The notes under the pieces are model-generated. The model was not told the DNA's origin, ran no database searches, and saw only the letters and a list, made by a program, of their open reading frames with translations. A program made the position numbers and the translations under genes. Below are positions 33,123-43,766 of a stretch of DNA of 64,000 nt, in pieces. Every line of letters begins with the position of its first letter. The first letter of the stretch is position 1. Source of the stretch: Micropterix aruncella (lineage: Eukaryota > Arthropoda > Insecta > Lepidoptera > Micropterigidae); the NCBI GenBank assembly GCA_944548615.1, contig OX155962.1, forward strand, positions 3,159,809 through 3,223,808, read 5' to 3'.

Positions 33123-34154
33123 AGGGGGTATGCCCGTACTACAGGTAGTTTTAGTTCTTTATTTTTAGCTACTATTGATACACTTATATTATGTCTATGG
33201 CGTTCACTAATTTTATTTTTATTTTTATTATTAATTAGTAACTTCCTATACTGCAACCAAGTAATTTTAACGATCAATTATTTTAATATCATATTTTTGT
33301 ATATTTGCTATTACTTCACCAAGAAAATCAACTCCATTTGTATCGCTAGCTTATATTACAATTATAAAATATTTATATTATTTCATCTCTCTGTAATTGT
33401 CACCATTAATTTGGCTACATTATTATGCTGTTTAACTGTGATAAGTTTAATTATAACTACACACTACCTTTATATATATATATTTATTATAATGTCGGAC
33501 GTTTTCACATTTTTATTTATATTGGGATATTTTACAAACTTTTTAATATTGAATTATTATAAAACTATTTATTTAAACGCGATTTGCGATAATTCCGGTA
33601 GTATTTACATCTGCTTAATTTGTAATAACATATCATACTTTTACGACAATTATAAAATAAGTTATGGTATTTTAACTATATTCATAATCATTATGTCTGT
33701 ATATTTATTACTTTTAATTTTTTTAATTTTGAATATGATTTGCCAATATTATAACCTACCTGTATGTTTATTATATTTATTAATTTTAATGTTTACTAAT
33801 TTTTGCCCTTATGGCAAACTATGTGTATGTTTATTATTCTTAGTATATTTAGTAAACATAATGTTGACGATTATCTGCCGAAATGGCGACTTCGTTGTAT
33901 TCTTATTGTGTTTATCCTATTCAGGAACTTTAATGCTGACTATTATTTGCAATTATTATAACCTCTATGTATGTTTATTATTTTTAGTAATAGTGACTAT
34001 TATTTTCCAGTACTGTACTCTGTTTATTTTCAAATCCGATAATTTTACAATGATATACGCTACCAATATTGCGGATAAAGTCTTGCAAAGTCTCACAAGA
34101 CAGACAAAACTCGCTCTAACTAACAACGCTTATTGCTGCTACAGGCGCGGCTAA
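33123..34154 (+). CDS. In-frame hydrophobic multi-pass extension of LINE ORF1
   Basis: This is the direct continuation of the ORF1 frame after its TGA: 343 sense codons to TAA at 34152. The first ATG in frame is at 33492 (220 codons). The sequence is dominated by Leu/Ile/Phe/Tyr/Cys with about nine to ten hydrophobic segments by eye, such as LILFLFLLLISNFLY, GILTIFIIIMSVYLLLLIFL and LCVCLLFLVYLVNIMLTIIC. Short polar loops separate them, and a hydrophilic tail of about 40 residues ends YCCYRRG. The other plus frames are full of TAA and TAG, so the openness is not a simple composition effect, although T-rich DNA favours hydrophobic codons. The product is not recognised. It could be a readthrough extension, a separately initiated membrane protein, or part of a longer ORF1 cut by a mutation to TGA. 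Confidence 0.6.
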   Translation, partial: RGYARTTGSFSSLFLATIDTLILCLWRSLILFLFLLLISNFLYCNQVILTINYFNIIFLYICYYFTKKINSICIASLYYNYKIFILFHLSVIVTINLATLLCCLTVISLIITTHYLYIYIFIIMSDVFTFLFILGYFTNFLILNYYKTIYLNAICDNSGSIYICLICNNISYFYDNYKISYGILTIFIIIMSVYLLLLIFLILNMICQYYNLPVCLLYLLILMFTNFCPYGKLCVCLLFLVYLVNIMLTIICRNGDFVVFLLCLSYSGTLMLTIICNYYNLYVCLLFLVIVTIIFQYCTLFIFKSDNFTMIYATNIADKVLQSLTRQTKLALTNNAYCCYRRG

Positions 34155-37113
34155 CCTCGATGAATACCTAATACCTTACTCCCCGGCGACGCTGCAGTTA
34201 CCCACCTGGGAATGCCAAAAGGTGTTGCAAGACCAAGGTATTAAAATACTTAACCTTAATATTAGAAGTATCAACAAAAATTTTGATAAACTAATCATAC
34301 TACTAACTTTGCTTGATACCGAGTTTGATTTAATCATCCTGACAGAATGCTGGATAAAGAAAAATATTCCCACTCAACAACTTGATAATTATGATATGCA
34401 TTACACTCTACATAATCAAAATCAAAACGATGGCGTCGTCATTTTTTCGAATAAGAAAAACAATGTTAAAATTGAAGAAATAAAAATAACCACAGCAAAT
34501 TGTCTGAAGGCTACTTTAAATGATAAAAATACAGTATTTGCCATTTATAGATCCCCTACAAATCCTATAAAACCATTTATTGCGTCCCTTGCGGATGCTC
34601 TAGAAACCTACAAAGGCCTTGAATATATTCTTGGAGGAGATATAAATATTAATATTCTCGATCAAAATAATCTAGTCAATGAATATCTCTGTATGCTTGC
34701 AGAATTTGGAATGATATCCTTAATTAACATGCCTACACGACAGCGGTCATGTCTCGACCACTTTTTTACTTCGATTAAAAATAATACATTAGGCATAATA
34801 TGTCTCAGTGAGCTAACTGACCACTTTCCAACTATTTTGTTAACTAAAACAGATCTTCAAAGTCAAAACATAATTAATAGTCGGATTTTAGTTACAAATT
34901 ATGACAGTTTATACGCAGATATTACAGACATTGACTGGAATCCTTTATTTAGAATATCTGATTCAAATGAAGCAACTGAATTTTTCGTAAATACAATAAA
35001 AAAATTGGTCAACAAAAATACAAAAGAAAAACTCGTGCCCCATTGTCAGAGAAAACTTAAACCATGGATTACCCCAGGACTCCTAAGAAGTATTAAACGC
35101 AGAGACAAACTTCATAACAAAGTCAAATTAAATCTCGGCAATAGCATATTGAAGCATGAATATCTGAAATATAGAAATCTTTGCAAAAACATAATAAATA
35201 GAACTAAAGAAATGTACTACAAAAAGGAATTTGAGGAAAATGCTGGTAACTCAAAAAAAACATGGCAGTTAATAAATGATTTGACTTATAGGAAAAAGTC
35301 CAAACCATCAGAGCTGCAAGAAGTCAATATTAATGGACAGAAAGTGACAATAAATAAGCATAACAAAAAACATATTGCGGATTACTTTAATGATTATTTC
35401 TCCAATATAGGACCGAAAATGGCAGAAAAAACTCTAGAATTGTTAAATACGACTGAAATTAAACTTTCTCTTGAAGCATGTGTTGCAAATACGCCAACAG
35501 AAACCCTTTTTCTAAAACCAACGGACCCCGAAGAAATAAAAAGTATAATAAAAAACCTAAAAGATAAAAAATCAACCGGCAATGACGGAATTTCTTCTAA
35601 AATTTTCAAAGAGTGCAGCGAGACTTTATTGTTACCTCTAACTTTTATTACAAATCTAAGTATATCTACTGGGGTTTTTCCTCAGTGTCTAAAGAAAGCG
35701 GTGGTTAACCCTATCTTTAAAGGTGGGGAGATTAATGAAGTAAATTGTTATAGACCAATTAGTTTGCTAAATACACTATCAAAAATACTCGAACTTACGA
35801 TCAAATCCCGTTTAATGAGCTTCTTAAACAAGCACAACTTATTAGCTTCCACTCAATATGGTTTCCGGTCGGGTAAATCCACCCAAGACGCCATTGCTTT
35901 TCTGACCCAGAATATAGTGAAGACTCTTGATGAGGGAGATAAATGTCTTGTCGTTTTTCTAGACCTTTGTAAAGCATTTGACACGGTATCGCATGCTATA
36001 TTACTAAAAAAGTTACAAAAATGTGGGGTCTGTGGTATTGCCCTGAAATGGTTTACAGACTACCTTTGTGAAAGAACGCAAGTTACAAAGCTTAACGGGA
36101 TTGTTAGCGATGACAGGATTATCAGATATGGGGTACCTCAAGGGAGTGTCCTAGGCCCAATTTTATTTATAATCTATATTAACGATCTAACAAATGTGGC
36201 ATTAGATGGAGGGAAAGCAATCTTGTATGCTGATGATACCGCATTAATCTTCCAGAATAACACATGGCCAAGTGTATATAAAAATGCTGAAAAGGGTCTC
36301 GCAAATATAAATCTTTGGCTAAAGAACAATCTTCTAACACTAAATAGTGATAAAACAAATTATATGACCTTTACGATCACTGACAAAAAGGATTTCGCAC
36401 ACACAGGAATCAAGAGTCATATATGCAAATCATTTCAGAACACTCCTTTAACAAGCACACGCTGTAACTGCCAAATTATTAAACACAAATACCAGGTGAA
36501 ATACCTAGGCATAACCTTTGACAATAACCTAAAGTGGGATCCTCACGTACTTATTACTGCGGGTAAAATCAGGAAGCTGATTTTTGCTTTTAAGGCCCTT
36601 AGAAATGTTCTACCGTTAAGAAGCCTCATTAAAGTCTACTACGCGCTAGCCCATAGCACGATTACATATGGAATATTAGGATGGGGGGGTTCTACAGATT
36701 CGGCGTTAGATCCGCTTGTTAAAGCGCAAAAAGCTCTCCTGAGGGTCATGTCCAGAAAGCCACATCGATATCCAACAAACGAACTACTAAAAGAGCTGAG
36801 ACTTTTGGACGTTAGACAGATTTATGCAAAAGTAACCCTACTTTATTATCTCAACAATCCGCACACACACAACATTACTGACCACAAGATTCTAACTAGA
36901 GGTTGCGCGTCAGAAAAACATTTAATTAAAAAAACCAAAACTAAATTTGCGCAAAGGCACTTTAGTTGTGTAGCTCCTAAACTCCACAATTACTTTCAGG
37001 ATAAGTTAAAACAATGCAAAAGCTTACATATGAAAAAGGGAAAACTTACTTTGTGGCTGTTTGAGACCGGCAGGGAAAAGGTAGCTGAAATTATTACACA
37101 TATCCTCGTTTAA
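34120..37113 (+). CDS. LINE ORF2: endonuclease and reverse transcriptase
   Basis: The frame opens at 34120, just after a TAA, and runs uninterrupted to 37113. No ATG occurs until 34396, which would remove the first endonuclease motif. A GTG at 34222 is the first alternative start. Endonuclease motifs: LNLNIRSINKN, LTECW (Glu), AIYRSPT, GGDINI (Asp/Asn) and LTDHFP (His). RT: RPISLLNTLSKILE, QYGFRSGKSTQ, FLDLCKAFDTVSH, GVPQGSVLGP and YADD at about 36227. A C-terminal YGILGWGG ... QKALLRVM region follows. Function: nicks target DNA and primes reverse transcription of the element RNA. Numbering from 34222 gives 963 residues, about normal for the superfamily. It overlaps the upstream frame by 35 nt in a +1 relation. 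Confidence 0.88.
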   Translation, partial: LTTLIAATGAANLDEYLIPYSPATLQLPTWECQKVLQDQGIKILNLNIRSINKNFDKLIILLTLLDTEFDLIILTECWIKKNIPTQQLDNYDMHYTLHNQNQNDGVVIFSNKKNNVKIEEIKITTANCLKATLNDKNTVFAIYRSPTNPIKPFIASLADALETYKGLEYILGGDININILDQNNLVNEYLCMLAEFGMISLINMPTRQRSCLDHFFTSIKNNTLGIICLSELTDHFPTILLTKTDLQSQNIINSRILVTNYDSLYADITDIDWNPLFRISDSNEATEFFVNTIKKLVNKNTKEKLVPHCQRKLKPWITPGLLRSIKRRDKLHNKVKLNLGNSILKHEYLKYRNLCKNIINRTKEMYYKKEFEENAGNSKKTWQLINDLTYRKKSKPSELQEVNINGQKVTINKHNKKHIADYFNDYFSNIGPKMAEKTLELLNTTEIKLSLEACVANTPTETLFLKPTDPEEIKSIIKNLKDKKSTGNDGISSKIFKECSETLLLPLTFITNLSISTGVFPQCLKKAVVNPIFKGGEINEVNCYRPISLLNTLSKILELTIKSRLMSFLNKHNLLASTQYGFRSGKSTQDAIAFLTQNIVKTLDEGDKCLVVFLDLCKAFDTVSHAILLKKLQKCGVCGIALKWFTDYLCERTQVTKLNGIVSDDRIIRYGVPQGSVLGPILFIIYINDLTNVALDGGKAILYADDTALIFQNNTWPSVYKNAEKGLANINLWLKNNLLTLNSDKTNYMTFTITDKKDFAHTGIKSHICKSFQNTPLTSTRCNCQIIKHKYQVKYLGITFDNNLKWDPHVLITAGKIRKLIFAFKALRNVLPLRSLIKVYYALAHSTITYGILGWGGSTDSALDPLVKAQKALLRVMSRKPHRYPTNELLKELRLLDVRQIYAKVTLLYYLNNPHTHNITDHKILTRGCASEKHLIKKTKTKFAQRHFSCVAPKLHNYFQDKLKQCKSLHMKKGKLTLWLFETGREKVAEIITHILV

Positions 37114-37416
37114 AACGACGTTATCAATTTAATTTAATATTACAATTATATATTACTAATAAATACGTGTATATAAATGAAAATGTATGTAAATAATAAT
37201 AGTATGTAAATAATACAAGTAGGTAAATGTATATATTTATATATAAATAAGAATAATATATGTATAATGTTTAATATTATATAAACATGTAAATATCACC
37301 ATAGTTCTAAATTACGTGCGCATCTTAATTTAAAAGAAAAGAATCTACCCTAGTACGGGCATTAACCTAGTTGGGTAGTTTTTAAGAAATAATTTTTGTA
37401 CTACTTTCAAAATCTT

Positions 37417-37423
<7 letters not shown>

Positions 37424-37455
<32 letters not shown>
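37424..37455 (+). other. LINE poly(A) tail
   Basis: An uninterrupted A run of about 32 right after the 3' UTR (ends AATCTTAAAATTT), the expected end of a LINE copy. Confidence 0.8.
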
Positions 37456-37457
<2 letters not shown>

Positions 37458-39020
37458 ATTCAGGCCTGCAGACGCTCTTGTCGTTATAAATAATATGTTG
37501 CTGGCTTCGCCTAACACCATATATTCGCATAACCTATAGGGAAAACATACCTAGGAAAAGTTGGACTCAAAGGAGAATGCCCATTCATAGTGCACTCAAA
37601 AGAAAGATTGTATCTTTAAAAAATATTAATGCATTAAAGCTAAAATAAAAACATAATTTCTCAACAACTTTCATGACTATTTGTTTCGGGGGTATTTTTT
37701 AATATTAGTACTTTTAAACTTCCGGCTAATGTAATAAGACTTTTTTTACTTGTCAATAATTGTCACGTGGGAAGCTACTGAAAAGAGATGCCTTTTATTT
37801 CTAATGCGTGCTATTTACATTACTGATTACTTAGGTCTACGATATCGATCCCCGGCATCAATCCTTTTTATTCGATGACAAATCCTTATTCACTCGTAAT
37901 AAACTAAAAGTTCTGCTACGAACGTGAATTATACATAATCAAGAACTTTTGAAAATAAACTTGAATTCAGCTATCTTTATATTCACTGTATTTAAGTTTA
38001 TAATATACAAAAGTCGAAGAAAAATAGATAAAAGTAAAATCCATTTATTATTATTATTAGTCTGGTCAAATTTTCTGCAAATCGAACTTTTAGAAGCCAT
38101 TCATGTAACTTTTGGGCAACCGTTATTTTCTCCCTATTTCAACCATGCTAAATCCGAAAATGCCGGTTGCCAAAGCGAAATACCGACCGGAAGTGAGATA
38201 TCCAAGATGGCGGTCAATACGGCGTCGAAACCTGAATTCGGTGCTGTAAAGCTGTCTCCCTTTGACATAGGAACGCGTCAAAATGTCTAGATGTACGGTT
38301 TTGTCTAGATGTACGCGTCCAAAATGTCTAGATGTACGTTTGGGCAATATGGTGGTTTTTGCCAGCACCATATTGCCCTGCCCTATTTTGTCGTACAAAT
38401 GAGCGTGACGAGTCTCGATATATGTTTTTAAACATACGGGTTTCAAAAAATAACTTTTAAACATAGTTCAGCTAAACTTTGATTCAAATCTTTTCAAAAA
38501 TGGAACAAACAAGCGACTTTTTGGTAACAAGAACTTACAGAAACTAAAAAAGATTGCTGTGTGTCTCCAGAATTAAGACAGGTGCGTTTGCAGGGAGTAG
38601 GTACACAGTTTTATGCAAGGGACGTTTTCTTTTCTGCAACTGCAGTTCTGCGATTTACAAAACTCTTTACAGTGGCAAACAACTTCTGTGACGGATTAGG
38701 AATAAGATTTAGCGTCATGAAACCTGGAAAAGCTTGCTCTCCGTCAATGCTCCAGTCGCAGTCTAAAGCGATGGAAGAGATGGCTTAGGAAAGTGGGCAT
38801 TTTCCCAAACACATACCTGTCAAATAAAAAGAAGATTAAAGAACATTTTGACAGTCTTTTGTGTTTTTATTGTGACGAATTCCATGCCAACTTACTTGGT
38901 AGTGGCACCTTTTAATGTGAAGCGCATCCGTTGTAGGTGGATTAAAGAGAGTGATAATGATGATATTGCAATTTGCTGGTAATACAAATAATTTGTATAT
39001 GAAATTCGGTACCAGGAGCA
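37456..39020. other. Unassigned sequence
   Basis: Mostly AT-rich. 38290-38335 repeats GTCTAGATGTACG three times. 38561-38788 is a 75-codon plus-strand open frame (AVLRFTKLFTVANNFCDGLG) that could be a decayed exon, but no family was recognised. No splice-linked exons were found. Confidence 0.3.
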
Positions 39021-39029
39021 TATTATTTA

Positions 39030-39085
39030 AAAAAATTGCATGCTAATTATGTCTATTTAGCATGTAATTTAAATAGACTATAGAC
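39030..39085. repeat. Palindromic repeat family P, fragment
   Basis: TTGCATGCTAATTATGTCTA followed by an inverse around GACTATAGACATTTA. A related half-unit is at 39744-39776 (AATTTTGGCATGCTAAATTT plus TTCAAGAAC). Confidence 0.45.
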
Positions 39086-39479
39086 ATTTACATTTAAATT
39101 TTCGTCGTGTCCAATTGACGGCTAAAGACCGCTCTTGGACGTGTCAAAATAATTGGGTTATGTAGTAAGTTTCGTTACTACTCTTTACTGAACACACATA
39201 GGTAGTCAAGAATTAACTACTAGATTGTCAAACTATAAATATAAATAATCAAAATAGATGCCTAATATTTGAAGTAGTTAGTAATTCGAAGAGATACGCA
39301 GTAAAATTATTTATCGTAATATTCAAATTGTCAGTAAAATGTTAAATAATCAAATTAAATCTACGTTATGCATTTTAAACTATAAGTACAGATATAAGAC
39401 CATACAAAATAATCAGACAATAAGGGTCTACTTTTTTAAGTAATTTAAATGGGCACAATATTTGAAAAATCATGGCCCT

Positions 39480-39743
39480 CAAAATCGGCCAGTTTATAGA
39501 AAGGGCGGCCTATCAGCATCTCCTTGATGTTTTTTTTTGTATTTTATGTCCTCCAGCTGTTTAAATTTTGTAGGAAGTAGATTATAGAATTTAATGCTAA
39601 GGTACAAGTAGCTTTTCTGTAGTTTTGCCAGTCGTATTCGGGGTACGCATAAAAGGAAGCTACCGCGGATATGATGCCAGTGAATGTCTGCATTAATTGG
39701 TGTTTCTGCTAGGTGCTGTCTAACATACAATAAACACTGGTAT
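39480..39743 (-). pseudogene. LINE ORF2 C-terminal fragment
   Basis: The minus-strand frame reads RGSFLLCVPRIRLAKLQKSY and LSIKFYNLLPTKFKQL, the conserved tail of CR1-type ORF2 (the FYN.LP motif). It is truncated and has no catalytic part. Confidence 0.6.
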
Positions 39744-39789
39744 TAGACAATTTTGGCATGCTAAATTTTTCAAGAACCTTTCCAGATAG

Positions 39790-40740
39790 GATTTTACACT
39801 TCAGAATCAAATATGATTATTTTTGGCAATGAAGTTATTCTGAGCTTTCAAATTTGGAAATAATGTAGTTTAGCAAACTCTTCTACATTGCTGATGTTTT
39901 ACTGTAACCATTGACTATAAAATCAATGCTGTAACCCAACTATGTTCATCACGCTGATTCCGAATCTGTAAAAAGCTTTGCTCTATCTCTATAATACTAA
40001 GCTTACGTGGGCTTAGTACCTACTTGTCATAATAGGTAGTACTTGTCGCTAACTTGCTTACTGATCGTGAGAAGTAACCGTTTACACGTTGGTATTAGCA
40101 AAAATGTACTAGCGTCCGTTAGAAATAGAAAATCCCCGCAGCATTATTTTTCATTGGATTTAAATGTCTGGTTAAATGTTACAGTTGTTTCGGAATTCCA
40201 CCGTTCTGCCGCCATGATCACCAAAAAACTTGGCAAAGATCACGTAAACAGAGATAAACGTGTGTTCCTTGCCATTTCAATGTGTCGCTAAACACTTGCC
40301 GCGGCTCTTTACACGCGAGAAGTGCTTAGTAATTTATGGTGAGGGCATTGATTTTAATTACACTATAAAATCAATGGTGAGGGTAGTCGCTTGTCACTTT
40401 ACTAAGTCAGTGCAAGTGAAAAGAAACCGATCCTATTTACTAATAGAATCAACTTCTTTTCATTCGCGCTGACAGTTTCACTAATACTAAGCACTAGCAT
40501 GCTGAATCAGCATGTTTACACGTAAGGTGCAAATGACAAGTACTAAGAATTAGCTACTAAGACCGTGTAAACTTAGCATAATGCAGTTTAGCTAAATCTG
40601 CCATATAAAAAAAAATACGTTACTTACCGCCGAATAGGTTTTTATGATGGTTTAAAAAAAACTAACTTGAATGGTTTTTTTTAACTTACAACCTGCATCC
40701 CTTTTGTGCTCCTCTAGCGTGATCCTGGCCTCCTGGCAAC
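39790..40740. other. Sequence upstream of the FoP-like gene, no gene seen
   Basis: Contains a TTTAGCAAACTCTTCTACAT repeat copy (39870) and a CTCTATAATACTAAGC piece also related to 5790. Short open frames have no family support. Confidence 0.35.
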
Positions 40741-40744
40741 ACCA

Positions 40745-40901
40745 AAGATAATATAATGGCAGCACTTCGTGGTCGGGCGTTAGCGCGCATTTCGTTTGCC
40801 CTACCATGCCCTACTGTCAAAATCGGAACGTTTCTGGCGTTTCTAGGTTATGTTTTGTATGATCTGGCTTTTGAGGAAACGTTGTTTTTTGGTTCGTCAA
40901 A
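40745..40901 (+). promoter_or_regulatory. Promoter/5' UTR region of the FoP/CHTOP-like gene
   Basis: GC-richer than its flanks, directly before the proposed ATG (GTTCGTCAAAATGGAAGA, a good start context). No TATA box, as is common for housekeeping genes. The transcription start was not located. Confidence 0.35.
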
Positions 40902-41063
40902 ATGGAAGACCTGGCAGTCGAGAATGTTTACTTCGGCAGCGCGACGGATCAAACGATGGATGGGCGATTCAGCTATTTGATGAAAAAACCGCTCAAATAC
41001 GTCATTGTCCCAATTCATCTCCTCGGCTACAACAATTTTAATCCCCGCACCGGCGTTTTATAT
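40902..41063 (+). CDS. FoP/CHTOP-like mRNA export protein, proposed exon 1
   Basis: ATG in good context. 54 codons (MEDLAVENVYFGSATDQTMD ... FNPRTGVLY) end in phase 0 before GTTAGT. The next exon begins in phase 0, so the join is in frame. The peptide contains DGRFSYLMKK, loosely like the SLNERF segment at the start of CHTOP proteins. The donor GTTAGT is weaker than consensus. Start and end are therefore less certain than the later exons. Alternative in-frame GT sites exist at GGC-GTTTTA and TAC-GTCATT. Confidence 0.5.
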
Positions 41064-41487
41064 GTTAGTACTAGCTAAATTGTTGCATTTTTAAGGCATT
41101 TGTTTTGAATATCGTGGGTTTTTCGTCGTACTGCGATCTGGCGATTCGGAATGTATTAGTTATTGCTACTTCGCGTGTTTTTAATATACAAAAAACGCAC
41201 TACTATATTCGATCATTTGCTAAATCTAACAAGAAATCGTGTCGGTTTTTCTTTTTTTTAAATTAATTAGTTTTTGGGAGGTTTTTAAAAAAACTAACCT
41301 AACCTACTGACAATCTACCGAAATATAGGCGTTTGACACTTCTTTAAATGCCTATATCTCTTATTTATTGAGTCCGACAAAAGATTATTGCAATTTCGGA
41401 ATCACCGTGGTGAATATAGTCGGGTGATGTGAAAAAATCTGGGTGACTTTCGGCTTTTCCTCTACTGAAATCTCACATTTATTTCAG
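41064..41487 (+). other. Intron 1
   Basis: AT-rich intron ending in CACATTTATTTCAG. Part of it (TGCCTATATCTCTTATTTAT) belongs to a short repeat also seen near 5800. Confidence 0.45.
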
Positions 41488-41570
41488 GGATCGAAGAAGA
41501 CGAAGGGGATTATACGCGGACAATATTTTCCAGATCCTGGATTTAAAAAGTACAACAATCGGCAATTTGG
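41488..41570 (+). CDS. FoP/CHTOP-like mRNA export protein, exon 2
   Basis: An 83-nt exon between an ATTTATTTCAG acceptor and a GTGAGAG donor. It encodes GSKKTKGIIRGQYFPDPGFK and KYNNRQFG, a basic, Asn/Gly-rich segment. It ends with two bases of a glycine codon that are completed by the first base of the exon at 44121. That three-way fit of splice sites and phase is strong support. The composition suits the RNA-binding, arginine/glycine-type middle region of the family. Confidence 0.7.
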
Positions 41571-42039
41571 GTGAGAGGGATTTTTTAAATTACCTAAATT
41601 TCGTGAATCAGACTGAGAGCAAAAAAATCGCACACCTATGAATTTTCAACACAGAACTATGTAAATATCTCGAAAAATACAAAGTTTGGCAATTTTCTTT
41701 TTGGATGCAGATCAAAAGTCTTGTTTCAATGCCTATCCAGTGGTACCTTTTTTAAAGTTTTTTGTACATGAATTGTGCCAACAAAATGTATATGTATAAA
41801 TATAATAGAATAGAATAACTTTAATGTGCTATAAAAACATAACTTAATGAATATTACACTGGTTTTATAAAAAAGACAATTTATGCACAAATGGCGGACT
41901 TATCGCTACAGCGATATCTTACAGTCAACCATTTTTGACCGTAAGATTCAACCGAAGTGCGTTTTTGTGGATTTGGCAAATTACAAATTATTGATAAAAA
42001 TTTAATCAACCCGAATGACACATTTGATTTTTCACTATT

Positions 42040-42960
42040 TTAACAGCAGTTTTCACAAAATCTTGAGGTATCGCCTCCCATTCCTCTACGATCACCTATT
42101 GCAACTCCTGGAAAGTCGTTAGAGCAGCATCTCGGGCTCGAACTCCTTTTCAGCTTGTCACATAAATGTTCGATGGGATTGAGGCCCAGTCTTCGAGCTG
42201 GCGACTAACGGGCACATCCACCTCTTGAATGTAATGGTATACTGTACGCCATATGTTCCGTATGTTCTATTCTGCATGAACAGGAAGTTATCGTCAATAA
42301 ACCCCGGAAAAGGTATGACGTGGCTCTTGAGTACTTCCTCAATGTAGCGTCGAAAAGTAAATCCTCTCGATAGACTGCCAGGTGAAGAACACAATTTCAG
42401 TCTTCGATTCAGTGACATGCCTCCCCAGAGTATGCAAGTATGTAGATGTTCTGCAATGGAACATCGGGTAAATCACTCTCATGATCCTTTGTATACTCTT
42501 CCACGTCCATTGCTGCGATAACAATACATCATACACTCGTCAGAGAACAGGACTCTTTTCCATTGTTCTTTGGTCCAACCCAAATCCTTCTGAGTGAACT
42601 AAAGGCAGGTTTTTGATCTGTGTGCAGTCAGACGACCTTCCCAAAGCCCCCTTTCTGACCATTCACCAACTGATTTCGACCTAACTAGCTTCTTGTAGTC
42701 GCTGTCCCAGTTGAACTGCATTCAATCGACAATTTCGTAACGAAGTCGTTACAAGAAAGCGGTCATCACGCTTTGTTGTAGCACAAAGACTGCTAGATCC
42801 TTATCGCGGTTTGTAGCCGCCCGTCTCCTGACACCTTTGGTGTACATATGCGAGTTTGAGTATAGAGCGGTTTGCACGGGAGAAGTTGTGGCAGAGGGCC
42901 TTATCTCCAGCTTCCTTGGATTCATGTAGCTGGCGACAAAATAGCCGCTTTTGCCTACGG
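42040..42960 (-). pseudogene. Tc1-type transposase, heavily mutated
   Basis: The minus-strand frames in order recall Tc1 transposase. There is an N-terminal HTH-like end (QRCQETGGYKPR), then EQWKRVLFSDE, then RRYIEEVLKSHVIPFPGFID, NFLFMQN and LNPIEHLCDKLK. Many frameshifts and stops divide them. It lies antisense in the FoP-like gene intron. Terminal inverted repeats were not located. Confidence 0.75.
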
Positions 42961-43546
42961 AGCTTTGTCTTGAATGCGTTTTCTTTTTTCTCTTCCTGCG
43001 GGCAGTATCTAGGTGTACCTAGGTTCGATAAACAAGTCGATAGTTTTAACACAATAATCTAACGCATAATCTATCTATAAAGTAAACAACTCCACACGAT
43101 TGCCCAAAGAGGTGATGTTTGTTAGCATACTAGTAGCTTGTTTAAACACTGGGTTCGACTGCATTTCTTCGAATACTAAAATCGGAAATTAGTTCATGTT
43201 ACGAGACAGGGCAATATGTTAGAGCGGTATAGGAAATGATCAGTTGTCATTAACTACCCACCGAACTGCATTTAACTACCCATCGAACCACATTAAAACT
43301 ACCCACCGAAGAGCAAGCAGCTGAATCTAAGGTGAGGTTCAGGCAGGGGCGACGTAAAGCAGGCGCGGACGTGGAGCAGACGACGCGACGTGACCAAAGT
43401 ATACAGAAGAGGCATTCAGTCGCTCAGGCATCGCGAAACTGCAAAATGGATGCGTTCTTATGCAATAACCTATCTCTATACATTTTAAGTCATATATTGC
43501 GATTGAAGTCATTTAATGATAGATATTTCTCGACAAGTATATAAAT

Positions 43547-43766
43547 AAATACAAACGGAGCTGCCATGGAATTCACCGACCGGAGTCGGGCCCATCATAA
43601 TACATTTTTTTTTTTTACACTTCTGGGGGGTGAGCAGTGGATTCCGGACTTACGAACCGGCTGTGGTAGGTTTAGGACAGCTGTCTTGCCACATGTGAGC
43701 ATGCACCTTACCACCCATTCACTCCCCCTTCGAAGCCATAGAATTTGAGATGCGCAAGTCGCAGTC
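43547..43766 (-). mobile_element. RLE-type LINE (Hero-like), 3' end only
   Basis: About 220 bp, the same as the 3' end of the larger copy at 46560. It starts AAATACAAACGGAGCTGCCA on the plus strand and reaches AATTTGAGATGCGCAA. A T14 run differs from the other copies. It is a severely 5'-truncated insertion. Confidence 0.75.

Larger units (their letters stand above)
31890..37455 (+). mobile_element. CR1/Jockey-superfamily LINE, apparently full length
   Basis: ORF1 at 32112, a hydrophobic frame to 34154, ORF2 to 37113, an AT-rich 3' UTR of about 310 bp and a poly(A) of about 32 at 37424-37455. ORF2 is uninterrupted over 963 codons, so the copy is young. The 5' end is set approximately, from the change to GC-richer sequence at about 31920; no clear target duplication was found. 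ORF2 has an apurinic-type endonuclease and RT but no RNase H. The clade (CR1-like or Jockey) cannot be decided by eye. Confidence 0.85.

Noticed and set aside
33297..33491. TTG at 33297 as the true start of a separate hydrophobic ORF
   Set aside because: The frame is open further upstream to the ORF1 stop, so that TTG has no special status; the first ATG is at 33492.
38561..38788. Plus-strand 75-codon frame as a gene
   Set aside because: No recognised family, no ATG in good context, and no linked exons; left as unassigned.
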